Assembly: GCF_036099295.1 (NCBI RefSeq)
Contig: NZ_CP107976.1
Location: 4,092,001 to 4,156,000, forward strand
DNA from: Streptomyces sp. NBC_00358
Lineage (GTDB): Bacteria; Actinomycetota; Actinomycetes; Streptomycetales; Streptomycetaceae
DNA: 64,000 nucleotides
Reading direction: 5' to 3'
In this document: positions 24,956-34,584 of the stretch, piece by piece
How the letters are laid out: the number at the start of each line of letters is the position of its first letter
Numbering within the stretch: position 1 is the first letter of the stretch
Position numbers and translations under genes: made by a program
Notes under the pieces: model-generated
Seen by the model: the letters and a program-made list of their open reading frames with translations, nothing else
The model's database searches: none
What the model was told of the DNA's origin: nothing

Positions 24956-26713
24956 ATGAGCAGCACACGCGGGACAGGACCCGGAACCGGGGAGGACCTC
25001 CTCCCCTGGATCGTGCCGGGCGCGGCCTTCCTCGTAGGCATCACCTTCTTCGGCGCGTGGCTGGGCGGAACCCTGGGCGCGGCGGTGAGCGGCGCCGGCT
25101 GGCACCCGCCGCCGTTCGCCCTGTCCACCCTCGCCACCCTGGTGAAGAAGGGTCCCGGCCCGGTGTGGCCGACGGCCTCACCGACCGCGCTCACCGCGGG
25201 CATGGCCACGGTCTTCGGCACCGTCGTGGCCGTGATCGTCGTACTGATCACGCTCGTACGGCGCCGGTTCACCGCGCCCACCGGTCTCGCCGGCCGCAAG
25301 GAACTGGCCGGCCTCCTGCCCAAGGGCGCCGCGCGGCGGGCACGCCGGCTCCGGCCGGGGCTGGCCAAACTGGGGAAGGTCACCCCGGACGACACCGGGA
25401 ACCTGATCGGCGACCTGGCACCCCGCGGCCCCGAACTCCGTTCCAGCTACGAGGACGTCGAGCTCGACCTGATGGCGCCCCGCGCGGGCAAGTCCACCGG
25501 TATCGCCGTGCCGCGCGTCCTGCGGGCCCGCGGCAGCGTGCTGCTGACCTCGAACAAGGCGGACGTGTACAGCGTGACCCGCGCGGAACGTGAACGCGTG
25601 GGCCGGGTCTGGACGTTCGACCCCCAGGGCATCGCCCACACCCCGCGCGCCCTGTGGTGGGACATGCTCGCCGACGCCGCCACGATCGAGGGCGCCCGCC
25701 GGCTGGCCGGGCACTTCGTCGGCGCGGTCAACGACGACGCGTCCCGCCGGGACTTCTGGATCTCGGCCGCCCAGAACACCCTCACCGCCCTCTTCCACGC
25801 GGCCCACCTCGGCGAGCGGCGGATCGCCGAGGTGCTCGGCTGGCTGGCCGACCCCGCCGACCGCACCCCTGTCGACCTGCTGCGCGACGCCGGGATGACG
25901 GCCCTCGCGGACCAGTTGCAGGGCACGGTGCAGGGCGCGGTGGAGACCCGGGACGGCATCTACGAGACCGCCCGGCAGTGTGCGGCCTGTCTGCTCGACC
26001 CCTCGATCGCGGCGTGGGTGACCCCGGACCCGGCGCTGCCGCAGTTCTTCCCCGACCGGCACGTCCTGTCCCGCGACACGCTCTATCTGCTCTCCAAGGA
26101 CGGCGGCGGCTCGGCGGCCGGTGTCGTCGCGGCGGCCGCGGACTCCGTGCTGCGCGCGGGGGTCGTCGCCGCCGAACGGATGGGCGGACGCCTCGAACCG
26201 CCGATGACGGCGGTCCTCGACGAGGCGGCGAACGTCTGCCGGATCTCCGATCTCCCCGACCTGTACTCGCACTTCGGCTCCCGGGGCATCAACATCGCGA
26301 CGCTGCTCCAGAGTTACCGGCAGGGCTCGCGGGTGTGGGGTGAGGCCGGCATGGACGCGCTCTGGTCGGCCGCCACCATCAAGCTGCTCGGCGCGGGCCT
26401 GGACGACGCCGACTTCGTGGAGAAGGTCTCCCGGCTGGTCGGCGACCACGACGTGTCGACGGTCAGCTGGTCCAAGGGCAGGGACGGGCGGTCCCGGTCG
26501 ACCTCGTACCGCCTGGAACGCATCCTGCCCGCCGACCGCATTCGCGCGCTGCCCAAGGGCACCGCCCTGCTCCTGGCCACCGGCATCAGGCCCGCCCTGG
26601 TCCGGCTCCGCCCCTGGTACGCCGAACCGGGCGCCGACCGTATCGCGACGGCGGCCCAGGCCGAGGTGAGGGCCATCACCACCCGCGCCGCCGAGCGGAT
26701 CACGACGCGATGA
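24956..26713 (+). CDS. VirD4/TraD-like coupling ATPase
   Basis: This 585-aa inner-membrane ATPase of the type IV coupling-protein class recruits substrates to the channel. Two transmembrane helices (about 17-45 and 76-101) precede the motor domain. Walker A is APRAGKST (174-181), followed by SVLLTSNKADVYSVT and the characteristic VWTFDPQGIA. Walker B is MTAVLDEAANV (Asp422-Glu423), followed by LPDLYSHFGSRGINIATLLQSYRQ and GTALLLATGIRPALVRLRPWY. Both membrane anchors and the all-alpha-domain region between the Walker motifs are present. ATG 24956 follows GGGGGGAGCAG. Coupling proteins normally deliver DNA-relaxase or protein substrates; no relaxase is encoded nearby. Confidence 0.9.
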   Translation: MSSTRGTGPGTGEDLLPWIVPGAAFLVGITFFGAWLGGTLGAAVSGAGWHPPPFALSTLATLVKKGPGPVWPTASPTALTAGMATVFGTVVAVIVVLITLVRRRFTAPTGLAGRKELAGLLPKGAARRARRLRPGLAKLGKVTPDDTGNLIGDLAPRGPELRSSYEDVELDLMAPRAGKSTGIAVPRVLRARGSVLLTSNKADVYSVTRAERERVGRVWTFDPQGIAHTPRALWWDMLADAATIEGARRLAGHFVGAVNDDASRRDFWISAAQNTLTALFHAAHLGERRIAEVLGWLADPADRTPVDLLRDAGMTALADQLQGTVQGAVETRDGIYETARQCAACLLDPSIAAWVTPDPALPQFFPDRHVLSRDTLYLLSKDGGGSAAGVVAAAADSVLRAGVVAAERMGGRLEPPMTAVLDEAANVCRISDLPDLYSHFGSRGINIATLLQSYRQGSRVWGEAGMDALWSAATIKLLGAGLDDADFVEKVSRLVGDHDVSTVSWSKGRDGRSRSTSYRLERILPADRIRALPKGTALLLATGIRPALVRLRPWYAEPGADRIATAAQAEVRAITTRAAERITTR

Positions 26714-26877
26714 CTTCCCGCCGCCGCGGACGACCGCGACTCCATCGACTCCATGACATCCGCCGCAGCGAACGCGACTCCATGGCGTCCGCCGCGGCAG
26801 CGAACGCGACCCGATGACGACCGCCGCAGAAGAGAGCGTGCCCCAGTGACATCCGCCGCCGAAAGGAAGTCCCCTCG
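26714..26877. repeat. Short direct repeats between coupling ATPase and DUF4913 gene
   Basis: Repeated GACATCCGCCGC/GCGTCCGCCGCGG and GCGAACGCGACTCCATG-like units fill this 164-bp gap. Several ATG codons occur, but only the one at 26878 has a good site (GAAAGGAAGTCC). Confidence 0.6.
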
Positions 26878-27345
26878 ATGACGACCGCCGCAGCCGAGCG
26901 GGAGCCCGCCGCCGGTCCTCCTTTCATCCTGTGTCTCGACGGCCCCGAGTACGCCGAGGAGATGAGTCGACTGGCCATCTGGGTCAGCGACCTGCTCCTC
27001 CCCGTCTACGGCCGTGAGGTCACCTCGCAACAGCCCTGGTGCCCCCGCTGGTGGGAACACCCGGAGGCCGTCGCCCGACTGCACGGACTGTGGCTGGCCT
27101 GGCAGGAGCACACCGACCCGGCGGCGGGCGGATCCGCACCCGCCGTCTGGCACCGCGACCACCTCGGCGCCGTGCTGGCGGAACTCCGGGCCCCCGGTGG
27201 TCCGTTCGCGGGATGCAAGGCGGGCAGCCACCGCCCGAAGACGCCGCCCGCGGTCGAGTCGTACGAGGACGCGGTCGCCGCGTCCCGGCAGCCCGACCCG
27301 GACCCCGACCAGGACCCCGACCCGTACGAGACCAGTCTCTGGTAG
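26878..27345 (+). CDS. DUF4913 family protein
   Basis: This 155-aa soluble protein contains the Trp-rich block WCPRWWEHPEAVARLHGLWLAWQE (about residues 52-75), preceded by LAIWVSDLLLPVYGRE and followed by WHRDHLGAVLAELRAPGGPFAGC, which I recognise as the DUF4913 family of actinobacterial plasmids and integrative elements. The C-terminus is a short acidic Asp-Pro tail. No activity is known. Its place after the coupling ATPase and before the toxin pair suggests an accessory or adaptor role. Confidence 0.82.
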   Translation: MTTAAAEREPAAGPPFILCLDGPEYAEEMSRLAIWVSDLLLPVYGREVTSQQPWCPRWWEHPEAVARLHGLWLAWQEHTDPAAGGSAPAVWHRDHLGAVLAELRAPGGPFAGCKAGSHRPKTPPAVESYEDAVAASRQPDPDPDQDPDPYETSLW

Positions 27346-27363
27346 ACGAGAAGGAATCCGCCC

Positions 27364-27675
27364 ATGAACGACACCCCCGCACCCGGCGCCCGCGCCGCCG
27401 ACTCGGCCCCCTCCCTGCGCGCCTACCTCGGTCTCTACGCCGCCGGCTTCGTGGAGCGCGAGCGGATGATCGCGACCGTCGCCGACTGGCCCTTCGAGGC
27501 GGAGGAAGGCCTGGACGAGGGCCATCCCGAGCCGACCCACCAGGACAACACCCTCTCGGTGCTCGCCGCGGCGCGACTGCTCGGGCAGGTCACCCGCGAG
27601 GACGTGGAGGAGATCCAGCGCAGGATCGACGGCCGGCCGGACGGCCCGGCGGAGGAGGCCGAGCGGCGGCCATGA
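27364..27675 (+). CDS. Small acidic protein coupled to the zeta-type kinase, candidate antitoxin
   Basis: This 103-aa predominantly helical protein has no signal or membrane segment and an acidic C-terminus (EEIQRRIDGRPDGPAEEAERRP). Recognisable blocks are LRAYLGLYAAGFVERERMIATVADWPFE and QDNTLSVLAAARLLGQVTREDVE. Its stop overlaps the zeta-kinase ATG (ATGA), so the two are made together with this one first, the standard antitoxin-toxin order. It does not look like epsilon/PezA antitoxins in sequence, so the antitoxin role is inference from size, charge and coupling. Confidence 0.72.
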   Translation: MNDTPAPGARAADSAPSLRAYLGLYAAGFVERERMIATVADWPFEAEEGLDEGHPEPTHQDNTLSVLAAARLLGQVTREDVEEIQRRIDGRPDGPAEEAERRP

Positions 27676-28811
27676 CCACGGGCGAGCGGCCGGAGGCGGG
27701 GCTGAGACCTGAATACCGCGCGCTGTACCGGGAGTTGCAGACCCGGATGTCACCCGGCGGCGATCTCGCGCCGGGCGACGGGGACACGTTCGGGCAGTTC
27801 CGGCACGGTGCGCTGTGGACACCGGAGCGCGAGCGGATGCACGCCGCCGTCCTGGAGGAGTTCACGGCCCGCTGCGCGGGCCTGCCGCGCGACGGGCACG
27901 CCGCGCTGCTCACCGCCGGAGCGCCCGGCGCCGGAAAGGGCGGCGCGCTGCGCGGACTCGCCCGGTGGCAGGGGCAGGACGACGAACTGGGCCGCGCCCT
28001 GAACCGGGTGCACGGCATCGACGTACGCGACTATGTGGTCCTGGACCCGGACGACTTCAAGGTGGCGCTCTTCGAGCACGGCGGACTGCCTCGACTTCCG
28101 CCGCATGCGCTTGAGTTGTCGGGCGGGCGAAGGCTCTCGCCGTCCGAGACGGCCTCGCTCACGCACCGCGAGTCGGCGTTTCTGCAAGGGGCCTTCGAGC
28201 AGTGGGCGCGCGCCGAGGGCTACAACCTCCTCTACGACGCGACCCTGCGCGACCAGCGCTGGAACGAGAAGCTCCTCGGTGATCTGCGCGCCGACGGCTA
28301 CACCAGGCGCGTCCTGCTCTCGGTCGAGGTCCCCGTCGGGCAGTGCCTCGCGCAGAACGCCGGCCGCTGGCAGCACGGCCGCACGGAGTTCGACGCGGGG
28401 CGCGACCGGTACGGCGGCCGGATGGCCCCCGAGGCCATGATCGAGGACCTGTACGCGCGGAGCACGTCGGGGCGGGGCTTCTCCGTCGGCCGCGAGAACG
28501 CGGAGAAGCTGGTCGGGAACGGACTGGCCACCGCGCTGATCACCTCCGAGCGGGGCACGTTCACCGCCGGACGCGGATCGGGCACGACGGCGGCCCCGGT
28601 GTCCGGGCTCGGCGCCTCACCCGAGCACCGGCAGGGCGACGCCACCGTCCGGGTCACCACCGCGGCACGCCTGCGGTCGGGCGGCGGGAGCTCCGCCCCG
28701 GCCGCCGGACGGACGCCGGCCAACCGCGGTACGCCGACCGCACCCGGCACCGCGCCCCCGGCCGCTCCGGCCGTGCCGGGCGCCGCGCCCCGGCCCCCTC
28801 GGACACCGTGA
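27672..28811 (+). CDS. Zeta-toxin-family kinase
   Basis: This 379-aa protein contains a zeta-toxin P-loop kinase domain (about residues 45-290) and a disordered Ala/Pro/Thr tail of ~80 residues. Characterised zeta toxins phosphorylate UDP-N-acetylglucosamine and stop cell-wall synthesis. Seen here: Walker A TAGAPGAGKGG (Lys89), where the usual Ser/Thr after Lys is Gly; the substrate/catalytic Asp region VVLDPDDFK (Asp125-Asp128); LTHRESAFLQGAFEQWA; NLLYDATLRDQRWNEKLL; and the Arg-rich AGRWQHGRTEFDAGRDRYGGR late segment. It is translationally coupled to the small upstream gene. Whether it is an internal toxin-antitoxin component or a secreted effector is not decided by sequence. Confidence 0.88.
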   Translation: MTTGERPEAGLRPEYRALYRELQTRMSPGGDLAPGDGDTFGQFRHGALWTPERERMHAAVLEEFTARCAGLPRDGHAALLTAGAPGAGKGGALRGLARWQGQDDELGRALNRVHGIDVRDYVVLDPDDFKVALFEHGGLPRLPPHALELSGGRRLSPSETASLTHRESAFLQGAFEQWARAEGYNLLYDATLRDQRWNEKLLGDLRADGYTRRVLLSVEVPVGQCLAQNAGRWQHGRTEFDAGRDRYGGRMAPEAMIEDLYARSTSGRGFSVGRENAEKLVGNGLATALITSERGTFTAGRGSGTTAAPVSGLGASPEHRQGDATVRVTTAARLRSGGGSSAPAAGRTPANRGTPTAPGTAPPAAPAVPGAAPRPPRTP

Positions 28812-28828
28812 GGCGCCCCGGGCAGGCC

Positions 28829-29386
28829 CTATGCGCCGGGCGGCGGCCCGAACTGGTCGACGCCCTCCAGGATGCGGCGCTTGCGCTCGATGTTCTCCAG
28901 GAGTCCGGCCCGCTCGAAGCGGCGCGGGTTCCTGTCGTACACCTCGCGGCCGCGCTCCGAGGTGAACAGCTCCTCGGGGACGCGATCGGCGTCCGCCGGA
29001 AGGAACTTGAGGACCTCCTCCACCGCGGCGAGCGCGAAGGCGGAGCCCTCGCGGTGCCCGCGGTGCTCGGCGGGCGGTGTGTGCAGCAGCCGCAGCCCCG
29101 CCTCCGTGGCGACCTGGTCGCTGACCCACAGGAACTCCCCGGGGTCGATGATCCGCGAGGGCTCGGCGCCGCCGAACACCGGTGGCGCGGGCGGGAGTTC
29201 GTCGGTGAGCCGGAACGCGAAGGAGCGGGTGCGACCGCACCGGGGACAGACTCCCTCGTACACCGCGACCAGGACACCGTCCCGCTCGTCGAGACGGTGC
29301 CCGCGCTCGAAGCTCTCCGCTCCGCACGCGCACGCGTGCAGGTCCATGTAGAGGTGCGCTTCCTGCGTCGAACGGGCGATCAGCAT
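28829..29386 (-). CDS. Zinc-ribbon protein of unknown function
   Basis: This 185-aa soluble protein runs antiparallel between the zeta-kinase gene and the large HEVGE/Rossmann gene. Cys19 and Cys21 (HACACGAE) and Cys47 and Cys50 (CPRCGR) form a zinc-ribbon-like pair of knuckles. Later blocks are DELPPAPPVFGGAEPSRIIDPGEFLWVSD and ALAAVEEVLKFLPADADRVPEELFTSERGREVYDRNPRRFER. I do not recognise a named family. The last ~90 residues look helical and resemble an immunity- or adaptor-like module only in a general sense. Confidence 0.72.
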   Translation of the reverse strand: MLIARSTQEAHLYMDLHACACGAESFERGHRLDERDGVLVAVYEGVCPRCGRTRSFAFRLTDELPPAPPVFGGAEPSRIIDPGEFLWVSDQVATEAGLRLLHTPPAEHRGHREGSAFALAAVEEVLKFLPADADRVPEELFTSERGREVYDRNPRRFERAGLLENIERKRRILEGVDQFGPPPGA

Positions 29387-29432
29387 GCCGAGATCCTACG
29401 TGCCACGAGGCCGGTCAAGGGGGAAAGTGTCA

Positions 29433-32219
29433 GTGGACCAGGAACCGCTCGACCGCGGGGACGCCGGACGCTCCGACCGGGCGGAAGCCCGGACAGACGC
29501 CGGGCGGGACGCCCGTCCGGACACTCCGGCCGCTGGTCCGGTGCCGGGTGCCGAGCGGGGTACGGAGGGGGGTGGGGAGCGGGGTGGGGAGCCGATCGTC
29601 ATCACCGCGACCGACATCGCGGGCAGCCGTTTCGTGTCGGGCACCGGCACCGCGCCCGATCCCGGACGGCAGGCGGCCGTCGTCGCGCAGGCGGAGAGCA
29701 CCCTGCCGATGGTGGTGCGGAGTCTCTACGGGGAGCGGCTGCGCTCGGTCGAGCTGCGGCCCGGCTCCGCGGGCGACCGCTTCTTCGCGCTCACCGACGA
29801 CCGGGGCAGGGATCTCACCCTGCGCCTGGACGCCGTTCCGCTGCCCTCCGGCACGGTCGCCCGGACGCACGTCAACACCACCTCGGACCAGCACGTCGTC
29901 CAGCTCTCCGACCGGATGGACCCGCGCCAGGTCGGCCGGGCGCTGAGCCACGAGGTCGGTGAACTGCTCGCGGTGCGCGACCGGGCGACGCGTGCCGCCG
30001 CCGGTGATCCCGAGGTGGCGGGCATCGCGCCGAACCACGACGACCTGCTGGCCCGCGGCCGGTTCGGGAGCACGGAGCGACGACCGGGCCTCACCGAGGA
30101 GGACCTCGGCCGGGTCGGTGAGCTGAACTACCTGGCCGCCCGCATGAACGACCCGACCCTCGACGCCACTCAACGGGCGGAAACGCGTGGGGAGTTGTCC
30201 GCGCTCATCGACCACAGCGGACTACGGCCGCAGGCTCCGGCCGGATCGGAGCGGTACGCCCCGGAACTCCGGGCCGCCGACATCCGGCGCGATGTCATCG
30301 ACCAGCACCTGACCCCGATGGCGACCGACGCGCTGCGTGAACTGGCCGTCCCCGTCGAGCGGTTGGGCGCCGCGGACAGGGCCGAGCTGCGGGAGTTCCG
30401 GTCGCGGGCCGACCATGCCCAGCCCCTCGGGGCGTCCGCCGGCACTCCTCCCCTTCCCGGGTTTCGGCCCGACGGCTCCCCCGTCCCCCGCGAGGAACTC
30501 GCCGCGGCCGCCGCCCGGGCGGCCGAGCTGCGCACCCGGACCGCCGCCGCCACCCTGGACCAGTTGCGCGCGGAGATCGCCACGACCGGCGCGTGGCCCA
30601 CCCGCCAGGTCGTCATCGGCGGTGGTGCCAGCCTCGTCGGACGCGACCCCCAGTCCCTGCTCGTCGACGCGCGCGGCCGCTGGCACCTGGACCCGGGCCA
30701 GGGCATCGTCCAGTCCCCCGACCAGGTACGGGACATGCGTACGACCGGGCTCGGCGACGCCCACCAGTTCGCCGATCCGACCGCGCGGGTGCCGCGCGAC
30801 GCGGTACGCCTGTGGGAGGACCAGCTCGCCGTACGCGGACCGGTCGTCGACGGGACCGCGCGGCTGGTCCCGGCGGGAGACGGCCATCTGTACGCGCACA
30901 TCCGGCCGGGCGACGGCTCCCCGGACCTCTATGTGAAGGTCCGGGGCACCCCGACCGTCGCCACCGGACTGCCGCCGGAGATGGTGCCGGGCGTCGACCG
31001 CCGGGACGTGGTGAACCTGTCGGAGGCCCTGGACGCCGTACGCGGGCAACTGCCCGCCGACTCCCCCGCGCACGCCCGCCTGACCGGGACGGCCGGCGCG
31101 CGGGAGACCCTCCGGATCCTGCGGGAGGAGGGTGTGCTGGACGGGCTGCGCTCGGGCAGCGGGGCACGCGCCGCGCTCCGGACGCTCGACGCGACCGCCC
31201 AGTGGGAGCACGCGCGGGCCACCGCGCCCGGACGGGTCTTCATCGGGGACGAGGTCGCGGAGAACCGTTTCGACGCGAGCGCGGCGGGCGGTCCGAAGAC
31301 CTGGCTGATCGCCGGCGCCGGCGGCACGGGGGTGGCCAACGCCGAGATCATCCTGGAGGCCGACCCGGAGGCCCGGGTCACCGTCTACGGACCGAATCTT
31401 CCGCCGGCGCTGGAGAACCAGGTGCAGTTCACCGCGATGCGCGAGCGGTTCGTCGAGGCGTACGGGGGTGACGGCCGGCTGACCATCGACATCCACCCCG
31501 ACAACCGGGTCGGTGCCGTGCGGATGGACACCGGGCCCGACGGGAAACCGCGGTTCCGGGAGGGGCAGGTGGAGGCGGAGGCGTACGTGGCCAGCCTCGG
31601 GCGGACCGCTCCGATGCCGGAGGCCCTCCAGGAACTGAGCGAGCGGACCCGGGCCGGGGGCGGGCGGGTGCGCGGGGACCTGATGTTCGACCAGGACCGG
31701 CAGTACCTGGGCTACGGCGTCACCTTCGAGACGGAGGGCGGGCAGCGCCGTGTCGAGGTGACCGGCGCTGCCTCGCAGCTACTGCCCCGCGATGTCTTCC
31801 CCCGCGACACCCAGGCCGCGCTGGGCGCCATGGCCGCCCGCCAGGTTCCGTCCCAGAGCGGCAACGCGGCCCCGGGCTTCGCTCCTACGGCCCAGCAGGC
31901 CGCCCGGCTGGCCGAGGCCCGCCGTGACGGGACGGTGGAACGGCACGCTTCGGTTCCGGAGAGCTGGCGCAGGCCGGCGGTGGCGGCGGCGACCGGTACG
32001 GCGGCGACGTCCCCGGGGGCCGTCTCGGGGCCGGCCACAGGTGCGGCCGGTGCGGCCGTCAACCCCGCCGCTGACGCCGCGCGGCTGCGGTCCGGACGCC
32101 GTTCGGGCTCTCCGGGCGGACCCGTTCCCGGTGCGGCGCCGGGTACCGGTGCTGTGCCCGGGCCCGGCTCGCGGGGGCAGGTTCCTCGCCGGCCGCGGCC
32201 TCCGCGACCTGGGCGGTGA
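29433..32219 (+). CDS. Large multidomain protein with HEVGE motif and Rossmann-fold domain (candidate effector/toxin)
   Basis: This ~928-aa protein has no signal peptide or transmembrane helix. Residues ~50-330 contain DQHVVQLSDRMDPRQVGRALSHEVGELL, giving His173-Glu174-x-x-Glu177: a zincin-like helix in which the usual second His is Glu. Residues ~470-580 contain short beta-rich blocks (HLYAHIRPGDGSPDLYVKV). Residues ~620-800 form a nucleotide-binding Rossmann domain, TWLIAGAGGTGVANAEIILE (GAGGTG at 628-633). The tail of ~120 residues is Pro/Arg/Gly-rich. GTG 29433 is eight bases after AAGGGGG; GTG 29427 is an alternative. Size, modularity and neighbours recall polymorphic-toxin cargo, but no activity is proven. 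Confidence 0.72.
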   Translation: MDQEPLDRGDAGRSDRAEARTDAGRDARPDTPAAGPVPGAERGTEGGGERGGEPIVITATDIAGSRFVSGTGTAPDPGRQAAVVAQAESTLPMVVRSLYGERLRSVELRPGSAGDRFFALTDDRGRDLTLRLDAVPLPSGTVARTHVNTTSDQHVVQLSDRMDPRQVGRALSHEVGELLAVRDRATRAAAGDPEVAGIAPNHDDLLARGRFGSTERRPGLTEEDLGRVGELNYLAARMNDPTLDATQRAETRGELSALIDHSGLRPQAPAGSERYAPELRAADIRRDVIDQHLTPMATDALRELAVPVERLGAADRAELREFRSRADHAQPLGASAGTPPLPGFRPDGSPVPREELAAAAARAAELRTRTAAATLDQLRAEIATTGAWPTRQVVIGGGASLVGRDPQSLLVDARGRWHLDPGQGIVQSPDQVRDMRTTGLGDAHQFADPTARVPRDAVRLWEDQLAVRGPVVDGTARLVPAGDGHLYAHIRPGDGSPDLYVKVRGTPTVATGLPPEMVPGVDRRDVVNLSEALDAVRGQLPADSPAHARLTGTAGARETLRILREEGVLDGLRSGSGARAALRTLDATAQWEHARATAPGRVFIGDEVAENRFDASAAGGPKTWLIAGAGGTGVANAEIILEADPEARVTVYGPNLPPALENQVQFTAMRERFVEAYGGDGRLTIDIHPDNRVGAVRMDTGPDGKPRFREGQVEAEAYVASLGRTAPMPEALQELSERTRAGGGRVRGDLMFDQDRQYLGYGVTFETEGGQRRVEVTGAASQLLPRDVFPRDTQAALGAMAARQVPSQSGNAAPGFAPTAQQAARLAEARRDGTVERHASVPESWRRPAVAAATGTAATSPGAVSGPATGAAGAAVNPAADAARLRSGRRSGSPGGPVPGAAPGTGAVPGPGSRGQVPRRPRPPRPGR

Positions 32220-32355
32220 GCAGGCGGCCCGGGGGGGGTGCCGGGTGCGTGGTGGGTCGGGGCCGTACTAAGTAGTGGTCGGTGGTCGGGCCGTGCTGGT
32301 GGTGGTCGGGCCCGTGCCGCTCGACGCCACGCTCGCGGCGACCGACATCGCCCGC

Positions 32356-33571
<1,216 letters not shown>

Positions 33572-33585
<14 letters not shown>

Positions 33586-34555
33586 CGAAACCTTCCCCTG
33601 TCAGTGCCACGAACGCGTCCTCCAGCGAGGCGCGTTCGACCCCGAAGCCGCGGACCCGGACGCCCGCCGTGACCAACGCGGCGTTCAGTTCGGCCAGTTC
33701 GCGGTCGGGCGGCTCCGCGGTCACTCCCGTCTCGGTCATGACGAGATCGGCGACCCCCTGCTCCTTGAGGACCCGCGCCGCGTCCCCCGCGTCCGGCGTG
33801 GTCACCACCAGTCGGCCCCGCGCGCCCGCCGCGAGGTCGGCCACCGGGCCCTGGACGATGAGCCGTCCCTGGGCCATCACGGCCGCATGGGTGCAGACCT
33901 GCTCGATCTCGTCGAGGAGGTGCGAGGAGAGGAAGACGGTCGTGCCGTCGGAGGCCAACTCCCGCACCAGCGAGCGGATCTCGCGCATGCCCTGGGGATC
34001 GAGACCGTTGGTCGGCTCGTCCAGGACGAGCAGCCGCCGGGGCTGGAGCAGTGCGGCCGCGAGACCGAGCCGCTGCTTCATGCCCAGGGAGTACGCCTTC
34101 GCCCTCTTGCCCGCCGCGGCGGTCAGCCCGACCCGGTCGAGGGCGTGCGCGACGCGTGTCCGCCGGGTACGGGGATCTGCCGTCGGGTCGGCGGCGTCGT
34201 ACCGGACGAGGTTGTCCCGCCCGGAGAGGAAGCCGTAGAGCGCGGGCCCCTCGATCAGCGCCCCTACGTGCGGGAGCACGGCCCGCGCGGACCGGGGCAT
34301 GGGCCGCCCCAGCACACGGGCCGTGCCCGAGGTCGGCTCGATCAGGCCCATCAGCATGCGGATGGTGGTGGTCTTGCCCGAGCCGTTCGGCCCCAGGAAG
34401 CCGAAGACGCTGCCCGTCGGCACGGTCAGGTCCAGGCCGTCGACGGCGAGCTGTCCGCCGCGGTACCGCTTGCTCAGCGCGCGGGTGGCGATCGCCGCGT
34501 CCTCGGCGGACACGGCGCCCACACCTCCCGCTCCACGCGCGGACAGCTCCTCCAT
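33572..34555 (-). CDS. ABC transporter ATP-binding protein
   Basis: This 327-aa ATPase subunit of an ABC-2-type exporter has Walker A GFLGPNGSGKTTT, the Q-loop region MLMGLIEPTSG, signature YSLGMKQRLGLAAALL, Walker B RLLVLDEPTNGLDP and the switch His in FLSSHLLDEIEQV. A C-terminal domain of ~85 residues follows, as in multidrug and lantibiotic exporters of this class. ATG 34555 follows CGAGGGAGCC. It is co-directional with the LolA-like protein upstream (29-bp gap) and overlaps the permease gene downstream. Confidence 0.94.
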
Positions 34556-34584
34556 GGGCTCCCTCGGTTCGGCTCTCCTGGGGT

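Noticed and set aside
29385..29432. Upstream ATG start for the HEVGE/Rossmann protein
   Set aside because: It would overlap the start of the divergent zinc-ribbon gene and lacks a ribosome-binding site; GTG 29433 has AAGGGGG at good spacing.
14099..32219. Integrative conjugative element with att sites
   Set aside because: No relaxase, integrase, excisionase, tRNA gene or flanking direct repeats were found, so mobility is not supported despite the type IV-like genes.
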